DNA of 64,000 bases from FEN-1219 sp035548835 (GCA_035548835.1 DASZSB010000213.1:1-64000); one strand, 5' to 3'; numbered from the stretch's first letter, positions 17,243 to 26,303 are shown. Numbers and translations: made by a program. Notes: generated from the sequence alone by a model not told the origin.

Positions 17243-17500
17243 CAGCCCTGCTCAAAAACCACCCCGTTCCCGGCCCGCACGCGGTGGCGCGGCAGGGAAG
17301 AAATCGTCGACGAGGTACAAGTTGGGTCGGGTAGAGTCCGAGTACCGCAAACGCCGGTTTCGAACTACCCCAACGACGCATCCAAGTGCCCAGAAAACAA
17401 GGGCGAAGTCTACCACATGCACCGCGTCCACCGTAGCGTTGGCGAGCACATCAGAGGCTATACTTGCTCGCCCTCCGCGACCTCGTGACACCACTTGCCG
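17243..17500. promoter_or_regulatory. Divergent gyrA/mtaD control region
   Basis: This 258-base gap separates the gyrA and mtaD starts. On the plus strand a TATACT at 17459-17464 is a possible mtaD -10 box, 36 bases before the ATG; no strong -35 is evident. I found no convincing tRNA or operator palindrome. Confidence 0.4.
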
Positions 17501-18823
17501 ATGCAGCCAATCGACGCTCTGATCTGTCCGCGCTGGACCGTGCGTGTCGAGCCCGAGGTTCGTGCCGAGGAAGGGATCGCGCTGGCCGTCGACGGCGGAC
17601 GCATCGTCGACGTGCTGACCGTGACCGAGGCCGAGCGCAGGTTCGTCCCCGCCGTTCGGCACGATCGTTCCACGCACGTGCTGCTGCCCGGCCTCGTCAA
17701 TGCTCACTGTCACGCGGCCATGAGCCTGTTGCGCGGCTTTGCCGACGACGTGGCGCTCGAGGCGTGGTTGCGCGACCGGGTATGGCCCGCCGAGCAGCGC
17801 TGGCTGAGCCCCGAGTTCGTCGCCGACGGGACGCGCCTCGCGATCGCCGAGATGCTCGCGGGCGGCATCACGTGCTTCTCGGACATGTATTACTACCCCG
17901 AGGCCGCCGCCGAGGTCGCCGCGGAGTCCGGCATGCGCGCGGTGCTCGGAATGATCGCGCTCGACGCGCCGACGGCGTGGGCCGCCGATGCGGACGAGTA
18001 TCTGCGCAAAGGCCTCGAGCTGCACGACCGGCTGCGCCTGGAGCCGCTGCTGACGACGGCGTTCGCGCCGCACTCGCCCTATACGGTGTCCGACGCCACG
18101 CTGAGCCGCATCCGTCTTCTCGCCGACGAGCTCGAAGTGCCGATCCATACGCACGTGCACGAGACCGCGGTCGAGGTGGCGACGGCCGTCGCGGCCACCG
18201 GCCGGCGGCCCCTCGCCCGGCTCGACGCCCTGGGGCTCGTGACGCCGGCGCTGATCGGTGTGCATGCCACGCAGCTCTCACCGGCCGAGATCGATCTGCT
18301 CGCGAACGCCGGAGCGAGCGTCGTGCATTGCCCGCGATCGAACCTGAAGCTCGCCAGCGGCCTCTGCCCGGTGGCCGCACTCGGCGCGGCCGGCGTCAAC
18401 GTGGCGCTCGGCACCGATGGCGCGGCGAGCAACAACCGGCTCGACCTCTGGGCCGAGCTGCAACTCGCCGCGCTCGTGGGCAAGGTGGCTGCCAATGACG
18501 CGAGCGCGATCCCGGCCGCACAGGCACTGGCCATGGCGACGATCAACGGCGCACGCGCGCTCGGTCTCGCCGACGAGATCGGTTCGCTGCTGCCGGGCAA
18601 GGCTGCCGACATGATCTGCGTGGACTTGTCCGGCCTCGAGCACCAGCCATTGCTCGATCCGCTGTCGCAGCTGGTTTACGCTGCGTCCCGCCACGATGTG
18701 ACGGACGTCTGGGTCGCCGGCGAGCATCTGATCGTGCAGCGACAGGCCGTCCGCATGGATCTGCCGGCCATCGGCGCCGCCGCGCAGCGGTGGAAACAGC
18801 GCCTGCAGGGAGCCGCGAGCTGA
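17501..18823 (+). CDS. mtaD: 5-methylthioadenosine/S-adenosylhomocysteine deaminase (TRZ/ATZ amidohydrolase)
   Basis: The protein is about 440 residues and belongs to the amidohydrolase family that deaminates methylthioadenosine or S-adenosylhomocysteine. Metal and substrate motifs are visible: LPGLVNAHCHAAMSLLRG, THVHETAVEV, GVHATQLS, and GTDGAASNNRLDLW. It is the first gene of the mtaD-ubiG-HAD phosphatase-rmuC-yciK run, an order shared with Pseudomonas, where the homologue beside ubiG is MtaD. A TTG six bases upstream is a less likely start. A role in clearing S-adenosylhomocysteine produced by UbiG fits the context. Confidence 0.87.
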   Translation: MQPIDALICPRWTVRVEPEVRAEEGIALAVDGGRIVDVLTVTEAERRFVPAVRHDRSTHVLLPGLVNAHCHAAMSLLRGFADDVALEAWLRDRVWPAEQRWLSPEFVADGTRLAIAEMLAGGITCFSDMYYYPEAAAEVAAESGMRAVLGMIALDAPTAWAADADEYLRKGLELHDRLRLEPLLTTAFAPHSPYTVSDATLSRIRLLADELEVPIHTHVHETAVEVATAVAATGRRPLARLDALGLVTPALIGVHATQLSPAEIDLLANAGASVVHCPRSNLKLASGLCPVAALGAAGVNVALGTDGAASNNRLDLWAELQLAALVGKVAANDASAIPAAQALAMATINGARALGLADEIGSLLPGKAADMICVDLSGLEHQPLLDPLSQLVYAASRHDVTDVWVAGEHLIVQRQAVRMDLPAIGAAAQRWKQRLQGAAS

Positions 18824-18825
18824 AC

Positions 18826-19530
18826 ATGGACAACGTCGACGCCAACGAGCTGCACAAGTTCGCTTCGCGCGCGGCGGACTGGTGGGACGCCGACGGTCCG
18901 TTCAAGACGCTGCATCAGATCAACGGCCTGCGTCTCCGGTATCTCGAGGAGCGCGCGGCGCTCGCCGATGCGCGCGTGCTCGACGTCGGTTGCGGCGGTG
19001 GTCTGCTCGCCGAAGGCCTCGCGGAGCGCGGCGCCCGGGTGCTCGGAATCGACCTCGCCGCGGAGAACGTCGCCGCCGCACAGGCGCACGCGGCTGGCCG
19101 GTCGCTGCGCGTCGAGTACCGTTGCGTCGACGTGGAGAGCGTCGCGGCGGCCGAGCCGGGCGGTTACGACGTGGTCTGCTGCCTCGAGATGCTGGAGCAC
19201 GTGCCGGAACCGCAGCGCGTGGTCGCGGCCTGCGCGGCAGCCGTGCGGCCGGGCGGCGCCGTGTTCTTCTCGACCATCAACCGGAATCCGAAGAGCTTCG
19301 CGCTCGCCATCGTGGGCGCCGAGTACGTGACCGGTCTCGTGCCGCGCGGCACTCACGAGTACGCAAAGCTCGTGCGTCCGGCCGAGCTGGCTCGCTGGTG
19401 CCGCCACTCCGGGCTCGAGTTGCAGGAGCTGACAGGCCTGCACTTCAATCCGCTGACGAACACGTATTGGCTCGGCGGCAACGTGGACGTCAACTACTTC
19501 GCGTACACGCGCCGGGCGGTGCCCGCATGA
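18826..19530 (+). CDS. ubiG: Ubiquinone biosynthesis O-methyltransferase
   Basis: UbiG performs the two O-methylations of ubiquinone synthesis using S-adenosylmethionine. The 234-residue product has FASRAADWWDADGPFKTLHQ near the start, the SAM-binding VLDVGCGGGLLAEGLAERGA, and the conserved CLEMLEHVPEPQRVV and FFSTINRNPKSFALAIVGAE. It begins two bases after the mtaD stop, and its own stop overlaps the next start (ATGA), indicating coupled translation. Confidence 0.95.
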   Translation: MDNVDANELHKFASRAADWWDADGPFKTLHQINGLRLRYLEERAALADARVLDVGCGGGLLAEGLAERGARVLGIDLAAENVAAAQAHAAGRSLRVEYRCVDVESVAAAEPGGYDVVCCLEMLEHVPEPQRVVAACAAAVRPGGAVFFSTINRNPKSFALAIVGAEYVTGLVPRGTHEYAKLVRPAELARWCRHSGLELQELTGLHFNPLTNTYWLGGNVDVNYFAYTRRAVPA

Positions 19531-20198
19531 GCGCCATCGGAGTGCTGTTCGACCTCGACGGCACGCTGGTCGATACCGCCCCCGATCTCGTGGCGGTGCT
19601 CAATACGCTGCTGGTGGAGCGTGGCCGCGTGCGCATGCCCTACGCCATTGCGCGCAACGAAGTGTCGAACGGTGCCATCGGCCTGCTGCGCCTCGGCTTT
19701 GGCGATGCCGAGGCGGCCGGTCAGCTCGAGGCGCTGCGCGCCCGATTCCTCGCTCTCTATCGCACCAACGTGTGCGTGGGCTCCAGACTGTTCGTGGATC
19801 TCCAGAGTCTCCTGCAGCAGGAGGGCGAGTTCCGCTGGGGCATCGTCACGAACAAGCCGCACGCGTTCACCGAGCCGCTGCTGGCGGACCTCGGCATCGC
19901 GGGCCATTGGGGCACCGTGGTCAGCGGTGACCGGTTGCCGCAACGCAAACCCGACCCCGCGCCGCTGCTGCTCGCCGCCCGGGAGCTCGGGCTTCATCCT
20001 TCGAGCTGCGTGTACGTCGGTGATGCGCCGCGCGACATCGAGGCGGGCCGTGCGGCCGGGATGAAGACCGTGGCCGCGGCCTTCGGCTACATCCGCCCGC
20101 ACGAGGACCCCTACGGCTGGGGCGCCGATTTCGTGGTGCACCAGCCGCGCGATCTCGGTGAGGTGCTGCAGCGGCTCCGGCGCGGCGCAGGCGCATGA
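19527..20198 (+). CDS. mupP: HAD-family phosphatase (MupP / phosphoglycolate phosphatase type)
   Basis: The 223-residue HAD hydrolase has motif I FDLDGTLVDTAPDL, motif II GIVTNKPHAFTEPLLADLG, motif III lysine QRKPDPAPLLLAA and motif IV VYVGDAPRDIEAGRAAG. In Pseudomonas the gene at this position, directly after ubiG, encodes MupP, a MurNAc-6-phosphate phosphatase of peptidoglycan recycling; the same family is often labelled Gph. The symbol is assigned from synteny, and the substrate is not proven by sequence. It overlaps ubiG and rmuC by four bases each. Confidence 0.82.
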   Translation: MSAIGVLFDLDGTLVDTAPDLVAVLNTLLVERGRVRMPYAIARNEVSNGAIGLLRLGFGDAEAAGQLEALRARFLALYRTNVCVGSRLFVDLQSLLQQEGEFRWGIVTNKPHAFTEPLLADLGIAGHWGTVVSGDRLPQRKPDPAPLLLAARELGLHPSSCVYVGDAPRDIEAGRAAGMKTVAAAFGYIRPHEDPYGWGADFVVHQPRDLGEVLQRLRRGAGA

Positions 20199-21499
20199 CG
20201 GCCGGCTTTGGCTTCGTGCTCTACGCCGCGCTCGCGGCGATCGCGGGCTTCGCGATCGGCCTGCTCCTCGGGCAGTCCCGCGCGGCGGCGCTCAGGCGCG
20301 AGCTCGCGGACAGGGAAGCCGAGCTGCGCGTGCGGGCCGCTGCCGACGCGGAGCGCGAGCGCACGCTCGAAGCCGCGACGGACCGCTTGCGGCTCGCGAT
20401 CGGCGAGCAGACGGACCGGCAGTTCCAGCAGCACGCGGAAACGCTGCTGAAGCTGGCCCGCGAGACGCTCGGCGTGCAGAGCGAGCGCTCGAAGGCCGAC
20501 CTCGCGGCACGCGAGCAGGCCATCGAGAACCTCGTCCGCCCAATCCGCGAGACGCTCGTGCGTGCCGAACGCCAGCTCCAGGAGCTCGATCAGTCGCGGC
20601 GCGAGACTCACGGCAGCATCACCGCGCAGCTGGAATCGCTGGCGGCGAGCCAGCAGGCGCTGAGCGCCGAGACGCGCAACCTGGTGAGCGCCTTGCGCCG
20701 GCCCGAGGTGCGCGGCCAGTGGGGCGAGATCAGCCTGCGGCGGCTCGTCGAGCTCGCCGGAATGGTCGAGCACTGCGACTTCGTGAGTCAGAGTCACCAG
20801 CCGACCGAGACGGGTGCCATTCGCCCGGACATGGTCATCCACCTGCCCGAGGCGCGGGACCTCGTCGTCGACGTGAAGACGCCGCTCGACGCCTACCTCG
20901 AAGCCACCGAGGCGGCGACCGATGCCGATCGCAATGCCGCGCTCGATCGGCACGCCGCGATCGTCGCGGGCCGCATCCGCGAGCTCGCGGGAAAAGCCTA
21001 CTGGAGCCAGTTCGAGCGCAGCCCGGAATTCGTGATCCTGTTCATCCCGGGCGATCAGTTCCTGAGCGCCGCGCTGGCGCGCCGCCCCACCCTGCTCGAC
21101 GACGCGCTGCGGCAGAACATCATCCTCGCGACGCCCACGAGCTTCGTCGCGCTGCTGAAGGCCGTGGCCTACGGCTGGCAGCAGACCGCGCTCGCCGACA
21201 ACGCGGCCGAGATCCGCGGCCTGGCCGTCGAGCTGTACGACCGGCTCACGAAGTTCGCGGGGCACCTGGGCAACTTGGGCAAGGCGCTCGGCGACAGCGT
21301 GAAGGCCTACAACGCGACCGTCGGCTCGCTCGAGCGGCGCGTGCTGCCGGGCGCACGGCGCTTCACGGACCTCGGTGTGCAGCCGCGTGAGACGATGCCC
21401 GCGCTGAAGCCGATCGAGGACGCGCCGCGCGAGGCGCTCGGCGCCGACGAATCGCCCGATGCCTCCGACGACACCCGCAACGACACGAGCGCCAGATGA
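20195..21499 (+). CDS. rmuC: RmuC-family DNA recombination protein
   Basis: The 434-residue protein has an N-terminal membrane segment (about residues 5-24), a long charged coiled coil (to about 170), and then the RmuC core: RRPEVRGQWGEISLRRLVEL, PDMVIHLPEARDLVVDVKTP with nuclease-fold acidic residues, and VILFIPGDQFLSAAL. In E. coli RmuC limits inversion at short repeats. It sits between two ATGA overlaps in the operon. The C-terminal 35 residues are acidic and low complexity. Confidence 0.93.
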   Translation: MTAGFGFVLYAALAAIAGFAIGLLLGQSRAAALRRELADREAELRVRAAADAERERTLEAATDRLRLAIGEQTDRQFQQHAETLLKLARETLGVQSERSKADLAAREQAIENLVRPIRETLVRAERQLQELDQSRRETHGSITAQLESLAASQQALSAETRNLVSALRRPEVRGQWGEISLRRLVELAGMVEHCDFVSQSHQPTETGAIRPDMVIHLPEARDLVVDVKTPLDAYLEATEAATDADRNAALDRHAAIVAGRIRELAGKAYWSQFERSPEFVILFIPGDQFLSAALARRPTLLDDALRQNIILATPTSFVALLKAVAYGWQQTALADNAAEIRGLAVELYDRLTKFAGHLGNLGKALGDSVKAYNATVGSLERRVLPGARRFTDLGVQPRETMPALKPIEDAPREALGADESPDASDDTRNDTSAR

Positions 21500-22272
21500 A
21501 CGCCAATGCACTTCTCGAAGCCTGCCGGAGCTATGCACCGGCTTCCGACGCGTTTGCGGGGCGCGTGATCCTCGTGACCGGCGCCACGGCCGGCATCGGT
21601 CGAGCCGTGGCCCGCGACCTCGTACGCCACGGTGCGACGGTGATCCTGCATGGGCGCAGCGAGAAGGCGCTCGAGGCGCTGTATCAGGAGCTGCGGCCGC
21701 TCGGCCCCGAGCCCGCGGTCGCGCAGGTGGACCTCGAGCGTGCGCAGGGGCCCCAGTATCAGTCGCTGACGAGCGAGATCGAGGCGCGCTACGGCCGCCT
21801 CGACGGCGTGCTGCACAACGCGGCGATCCTGGGCGATCGCAGCCCGATCGAGCACTACGACATCGGCCTGTGGCAGCGCGTGCTGCTCGTGAACCTGACG
21901 GCACCGTTCATCCTGACGCGCTGCCTGCTGCCCTTGCTGCGCAAGTCCGAGGACGCGTCCGTGCTGTTCACGACTAGCGCCGTAGGTCAGCGCGGCCGTG
22001 CGTACTGGGGCGCGTATGCGGTGTCGAAGGCGGGCCTCGAGGGTCTTGCCGAGGTGCTGGCCGACGAGCTCGAGAGCACCCCGATTCGCGTGAACCTGAT
22101 CAATCCGGGCGGCACCCGCACCCGCATGCGCGCGCGCGCCTACCCCGCGGAGAATCCGGAAACTCTGCCGACGGCGGAAAGCATCACGCCGGCGTTCCTG
22201 TATCTGCTCGGCCCGGCGAGCCGCGGCGTTCGCGGCCAGCGCGTGGAGCTGCGGCCGCCCACCCGGCCGTAG
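21496..22272 (+). CDS. yciK: YciK-type short-chain dehydrogenase
   Basis: This is a 258-residue classical SDR. The cofactor loop is VILVTGATAGIGRAVARDLV, the catalytic serine lies in LFTTSAVGQRG, and the catalytic pair is in YAVSKAGLEGLAEVLADELE. The LHNAAILGDRSPIE motif is characteristic of the YciK group found beside rmuC/ubiG in gammaproteobacteria. The substrate is unknown; it is the last gene of this plus-strand run. Confidence 0.88.
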   Translation: MNANALLEACRSYAPASDAFAGRVILVTGATAGIGRAVARDLVRHGATVILHGRSEKALEALYQELRPLGPEPAVAQVDLERAQGPQYQSLTSEIEARYGRLDGVLHNAAILGDRSPIEHYDIGLWQRVLLVNLTAPFILTRCLLPLLRKSEDASVLFTTSAVGQRGRAYWGAYAVSKAGLEGLAEVLADELESTPIRVNLINPGGTRTRMRARAYPAENPETLPTAESITPAFLYLLGPASRGVRGQRVELRPPTRP

Positions 22273-22278
22273 CCGTGG

Positions 22279-22941
22279 TCATCGCGCCGCGCGGGCTGCG
22301 GCGGAGAGCAGCTCCTGCAGCAGCGCGCCGCGCGTTCCGGGATTCGCGGGCCCGTAAATCCGCTCGAGATCGCTCGTGCGCAGGTAGTCCGGGTGGTGAA
22401 TCTCGACGAGCGCGGCGTACTCGATCCGCTGCCCGCCTTTCTCCACGTCGAGCACGTAGGCGTGCTCCGCGAGCCGGGTGCCCGGCGCCACGTGCATCAG
22501 GCTCGCAAGGCGCGGCGTGGCATCCATCTCGCGGAACGCGAGGTGCGTTTTCAGCACGCGCCAGCCGCGCGCCGCAAACACGGCGCCCATCGAGCCGCCG
22601 CTCAGGATGCTGGCATGCTCCGCGGCCACGGCCGGGTCGACGGTCGCGGGGTACAGCACGACCGCGAAGGTCCGGCACGTCTTCTCGTCCCGCTGCGTGC
22701 TGTACAGGTTCGAGACGCGAGCACGCCCGTCGCTCGTCAGCACTTCGATGCCGTAGTTGCCGAAGGCCTGCTCGATGCGCTCGCTGTTCAGCAGTTCGCG
22801 GCCGGGGGCCTGCGCGCCCGCCGCAAACGCGCCGAGCAGCCCCGCCGCGAGGAACACCGTACGCAGGCGCCGGAACGGCCGCCCGCGGCCGATCGGGCGG
22901 CGTCGTGGGGCAATCGGGGTGGCTGGCGGCAACGGGCGCAT
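22279..22941 (-). CDS. Exported protein of unknown function
   Basis: The protein is about 220 residues with an arginine-rich leader and a hydrophobic segment (TVFLAAGLLGAFAAGAQA), consistent with a signal peptide or anchor ending near residue 45. The mature part contains RVSNLYSTQRDEKTCRTFAVV and GGSMGAVFAARGWRVLKTHL, which I do not recognise as a named family. ATG at 22941 is chosen over an in-frame TTG at 22974; neither has a strong ribosome site. It is convergent with yciK and divergent from the RRM gene. No function is assigned. Confidence 0.65.
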   Translation of the reverse strand: MRPLPPATPIAPRRRPIGRGRPFRRLRTVFLAAGLLGAFAAGAQAPGRELLNSERIEQAFGNYGIEVLTSDGRARVSNLYSTQRDEKTCRTFAVVLYPATVDPAVAAEHASILSGGSMGAVFAARGWRVLKTHLAFREMDATPRLASLMHVAPGTRLAEHAYVLDVEKGGQRIEYAALVEIHHPDYLRTSDLERIYGPANPGTRGALLQELLSAAARAAR

Positions 22942-22990
22942 CGAACGGAAGCTTTGTATTTCTTGTCGTGCCAACGAGAATCGACTGCGG

Positions 22991-23000
22991 TATATATTAT
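22991..23000 (+). promoter_or_regulatory. Likely -10 region for the RRM gene
   Basis: TATATATTAT is a conspicuous AT-rich block in GC-rich surroundings, about 90 bases before the GTG start. It implies a leader of roughly 80 bases, as is usual for cold-inducible genes. The -35 is not clear. Confidence 0.45.
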
Positions 23001-23089
23001 CGGCGCCTGTAACCGTTCATCGAGTCTCTGGGCCTGCGCCCCGACCTCTCCTTAAACGGTTTCGCCGTGCCAACAGTCTGGGAGGTCTC

Positions 23090-23395
23090 GTGGGCAAGAA
23101 ACTCTACGTCGGCAATCTGCCGTTCTCTGCGACCGAAGAAGATATCGCGGCCAAGTTCTCGGCCGTCGGCAAAGTCGAGTCGGCCAAGCTCATCATCGAT
23201 CGCGATACCGGCCGCAGCAAGGGCTTCGGCTTCGTCGAGATGGGTAGCGACGCGGAAGCCCGCGCCGCCATCGAGAAGTTCAATGGCCAGGACTATGGTG
23301 GCCGGCCGATGACGGTCAACGAAGCACGCCCCCAGGAGCGCAAAGGTCCGCGCCCGGGCGGCGGTGGTGGCTACGGCGGCCCGCGCGGCCGCTGA
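23090..23395 (+). CDS. Glycine-rich RRM RNA-binding protein
   Basis: This 101-residue protein has a single RNA recognition motif (RNP2 KLYVGNLPFS, RNP1 KGFGFVEM) and an Arg/Gly-rich tail. Such proteins are typically cold-induced RNA chaperones in proteobacteria and cyanobacteria. The start is GTG at 23090, fixed by a strong GGGAGGT four bases upstream; the longer open frame from 22757 overlaps the divergent gene and lacks family sequence. It is followed by an intrinsic terminator. Confidence 0.92.
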   Translation: MGKKLYVGNLPFSATEEDIAAKFSAVGKVESAKLIIDRDTGRSKGFGFVEMGSDAEARAAIEKFNGQDYGGRPMTVNEARPQERKGPRPGGGGGYGGPRGR

Positions 23396-23418
23396 GCCGA
23401 CGCTGCATTTCTCGCGGC

Positions 23419-23453
23419 AAACGCGGACGCACCCATCGGGTCGTCCGCGTTTT
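23419..23453 (+). terminator. Intrinsic terminator of the RRM gene
   Basis: AAACGCGGACG pairs perfectly with CGTCCGCGTTT, with an inner ACCC/GGGT stem, followed by TTT. It lies 24 bases after the RRM stop. Confidence 0.85.
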
Positions 23454-23528
23454 GCTTTGCGGGGCGCGCCCGCGCCCCCGGTAGCGCCTTCGGCCGCCGC
23501 GCTGCAGGATCGCGCGCTGACCTCCTGG

Positions 23529-24854
23529 TCAGGCGGCCGCGCCCGTCGGCAGCATGACGCGCGCCACGCAGCCGCGCGCGCCCACGCGATTCACGAGCAC
23601 GAGACTGCCGCCGTGGTTCTCCACGATCTCGCGTGACAGCACGAGGCCGATGCCCGTGCCACCGGGTTTGGTCGTGAAGAACGGGACCCACAGGTTGTCG
23701 GTGCGCGCGAGCCCCGGGCCGTCGTCCTCGATCTCGATGACCAGCAGCGCTCCCAGCGTGCGCCAGCGGATCCGCACACCGCCGTGTTCGCCGCTCGCCT
23801 CGACGCCGTTCTTGATCAGGTTGATCAGCACCTGCTCGAGCTGATCGGCGTCCGCGTCGATGACTACGTCGGGCCCGCCCTCGACCGTCGCGCGCCCGGC
23901 GTGCAGCGAAGCCGTGCGCCGCACCAGCGCGCCCAAGTCCGTCGGGCGGCGCGCCGGCGGCGGCAGACGTGCGAGCCGCGCGTAGGCGCCCATGAACCGG
24001 CCGAGCGCTTCGGCGCGATCGTGGATGATCGTGAGCCCGGCGTGCGCATCGTCGCGCCAATCGGCAGGCAAAGGTTCCCGGTCGATCAGCTTGTTCAGAG
24101 TGCCCGCCATCGACTGGATCGGTGCCAGCGAGCCGTTGATCTCGTGACCGATCACGCGGACGAGCCGCTGCCAGGTCTGGCGCTCCTCCTCGCGCAGCGC
24201 GCGACTGAGATCGGAGATCACGAGCAGCTCGTGCGGCCTGCCCCGGTCGCGAAAGCTGCGCCGGCGGATTTCCCAGCGCCCGGAGCGCCCCGGAAACGTA
24301 TGCGCGACGATCCGGCCCGAGGGCTGCGCCAGCAGCGGCTCGAGACCGAGCTCGGCCGCGGAGCGGCCCTCGAGCTGCTCGGCGGGCGCGGCCAGCAGCG
24401 CGGCGGCGGCGCGATTCACGAGCCGCAACCGCAATCCCGCGTCGAACGCGAACACGGCGATGTCGACCTCGGCGCCGATCTTGTTCACCAGGGCGCCCGC
24501 CTCGAGCGTCTCCAGGCGCTGGTCGCGCAGCATCTGGCTCAGCGCGTTGACCTCGATCATGACCTCGCCCATGGCGTCGCGGGCGTCGGCGTGGCGGCCG
24601 CGCAGGGAGTAGTCGCCCTCGCGCAGGGCTTCGAGCATGTTCGCGAGCGACTGCAGCGGGCGCACGACGCGCTGGCGCACGAGCAGCACGCCGACGAGCA
24701 GCGTACCGGTCATGCCCACGAAGACGATCCAGCGCAGCGGCTCCGCGGCGTCCCATTCGTACAAGGCGATACCGGCGGTGAGCCAGGCCGGAATGGCGCA
24801 CAGCAGCGCCGTGAGTTGCAGCCGACTCTGGAAGCGCAGCCGGCGGCGGCTCAC
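23529..24854 (-). CDS. Membrane sensor histidine kinase (NtrY-like)
   Basis: The 441-residue kinase has two membrane helices close together at the N-terminus (about 14-31 and 41-59), a HAMP-like linker (VVRPLQSLANMLEALREGDY), a PAS-like region (about 120-215) and the catalytic core. Key sites are His237 in VIGHEINGSLAPI, Asn349 in INLIKNGVEAS, DDGPGLA and TTKPGGTGIGL. With almost no periplasmic loop, it may sense membrane state or a bound partner. GTG at 24854 overlaps the regulator stop by four bases, so the two form a coupled pair. It is the last gene of the efflux operon. Confidence 0.9.
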   Translation of the reverse strand: MSRRRLRFQSRLQLTALLCAIPAWLTAGIALYEWDAAEPLRWIVFVGMTGTLLVGVLLVRQRVVRPLQSLANMLEALREGDYSLRGRHADARDAMGEVMIEVNALSQMLRDQRLETLEAGALVNKIGAEVDIAVFAFDAGLRLRLVNRAAAALLAAPAEQLEGRSAAELGLEPLLAQPSGRIVAHTFPGRSGRWEIRRRSFRDRGRPHELLVISDLSRALREEERQTWQRLVRVIGHEINGSLAPIQSMAGTLNKLIDREPLPADWRDDAHAGLTIIHDRAEALGRFMGAYARLARLPPPARRPTDLGALVRRTASLHAGRATVEGGPDVVIDADADQLEQVLINLIKNGVEASGEHGGVRIRWRTLGALLVIEIEDDGPGLARTDNLWVPFFTTKPGGTGIGLVLSREIVENHGGSLVLVNRVGARGCVARVMLPTGAAA

Positions 24855-26218
24855 GACTTCAGCTTTTCCATGCGCCGGTACAGCGCCGAGCGGCTCATGC
24901 CGAGTTCCTCGGCCGCCGCGATCACGTTGCCGCCGTGGCGGTCGAGTGCCGCGCGAATCGCGTCGAGCTCGATCTCCTCGAGCGTCGCGGCCCCGCGGCG
25001 CTCGACGGTGGCGGCTCCGGGTGCCGGCCCGCCGAGCGCGAGGTCGGCGGGTCCGATCGATCTGCCGGGGCACATCAGCACCGCGCGTTCGACCACGTGG
25101 CTCAGCTCACGCACGTTGCCGGGCCAGGGATAGCGCTTCAACGCGGACAACGCCGCGTCGCTGAATCCCTCGACTTCGCAGCGGTAGCGCTGCGCGTGCC
25201 GCTTCAGGAAGCTCTGTGCCAGCCGCACGATGTCGTCGCCGCGCTCGCGCAGCGGCGGCAGATGGATGTGGATGGTGTTCAGCCGGTACAGCAGGTCGGC
25301 GCGGAATCGGCCCGCGTCGACCTCGGCCTGGATGTTCGCGTTCGTCGCCGCCAGCACGCGCACATCGACCTGCTGCGTGCGCGAGGAGCCGAGGCGCTCG
25401 AAGCGGCCGTCCTCGAGCACGCGCAGCAGCCGGGCCTGCTGCGCCGGCGGAATGTTCGCGATCTCGTCGAGGAACAGCGTGCCGCCGTCGGCGAGCTCGA
25501 ATCGACCCACGCGATCGGCCTTCGCGTCCGTGAACGCGCCTTTGACGTGGCCGAACATCTCGCTCTCGAACACGGTCTCCTGCAGGCTGCCGATGTTGAC
25601 CGTCACGAGGCTGCGCTCGGCGCGCCGCGAGTTCGCGTGGATCAGCTTCGCGATCAGGCCCTTGCCACAGCCGCTCTCGCCCGTGATCAGCACGTTGGCG
25701 TCGGACGGTGCCACGCGCTGCAACGTGTCGAGCGCGAGGCGCATGGCCGGCGACTCGGCGATCAGCTCGTCGTCCGTGGCCGTCAGCGCGCGATTCGCGG
25801 CCTCGAGCGTGCGCGCGCGCTGTTGCGACTGGCCGAGCGCGATCTGCGTGCGCAGCACCGTCAGCAGGCGCTCGTTGTTCCAGGGCTTCTCTACGAAGTC
25901 CTGAGCGCCGCGCCGCATGGCCTCGACGGCGAGCTCGATGCTGCCCCAGGCCGTCATCACGACGATCGGCGTGTAGGCGTCGAACGCACGGATCCTGCCG
26001 ATGGCGTCGAGACCTTCCTCGCCCGAGGTCGTGTCGCGCGTGTAGTTCAGGTCCATGAGCACGGCATCGGCCTGGCGGGCGCGCAGGGCTGCGATCAATG
26101 TGTCGGGGTGCGCGAAGGTTTCCGCGCTCCAGCCTTCGCCCTTCAGCAGCAGACGCAGTGATTCGACGACGTCGCGTTGGTCGTCGGCTACGAAGATGCG
26201 CGGAGTGCGTGTGGGCAT
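24851..26218 (-). CDS. NtrC-family sigma-54-dependent response regulator
   Basis: The 455-residue regulator has a receiver domain (phospho-acceptor Asp56 in VLMDLNY, Lys111), an AAA+ domain (Walker A GESGCGKG at 180-187, Walker B LFLDEI) and a C-terminal Fis-type helix-turn-helix (NVIAAAEELGMSRSALYRRM). The sigma-54 contact loop reads GAFTDA (227-232) rather than GAFTGA. ATG at 26218 is chosen since receiver similarity starts there; the frame is open to 26257. It is partnered with the downstream kinase and probably acts on the sigma-54 promoter at 33999-34014. Confidence 0.92.
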   Translation of the reverse strand: MPTRTPRIFVADDQRDVVESLRLLLKGEGWSAETFAHPDTLIAALRARQADAVLMDLNYTRDTTSGEEGLDAIGRIRAFDAYTPIVVMTAWGSIELAVEAMRRGAQDFVEKPWNNERLLTVLRTQIALGQSQQRARTLEAANRALTATDDELIAESPAMRLALDTLQRVAPSDANVLITGESGCGKGLIAKLIHANSRRAERSLVTVNIGSLQETVFESEMFGHVKGAFTDAKADRVGRFELADGGTLFLDEIANIPPAQQARLLRVLEDGRFERLGSSRTQQVDVRVLAATNANIQAEVDAGRFRADLLYRLNTIHIHLPPLRERGDDIVRLAQSFLKRHAQRYRCEVEGFSDAALSALKRYPWPGNVRELSHVVERAVLMCPGRSIGPADLALGGPAPGAATVERRGAATLEEIELDAIRAALDRHGGNVIAAAEELGMSRSALYRRMEKLKS

Positions 26219-26303
26219 AGGGCGTCTATTGATAGTCGGATGGTCTTCGTGGCGCAAGCGCGCTCAACGCGGAGGGGCCGGGCGACCGCTTCGCGCTGGG
26301 CCC

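Noticed and set aside
17340..17400. tRNA-like TTCGAAC in the gyrA/mtaD gap
   Set aside because: The flanking bases do not form a 5-bp T-stem, and no other tRNA arms are present.
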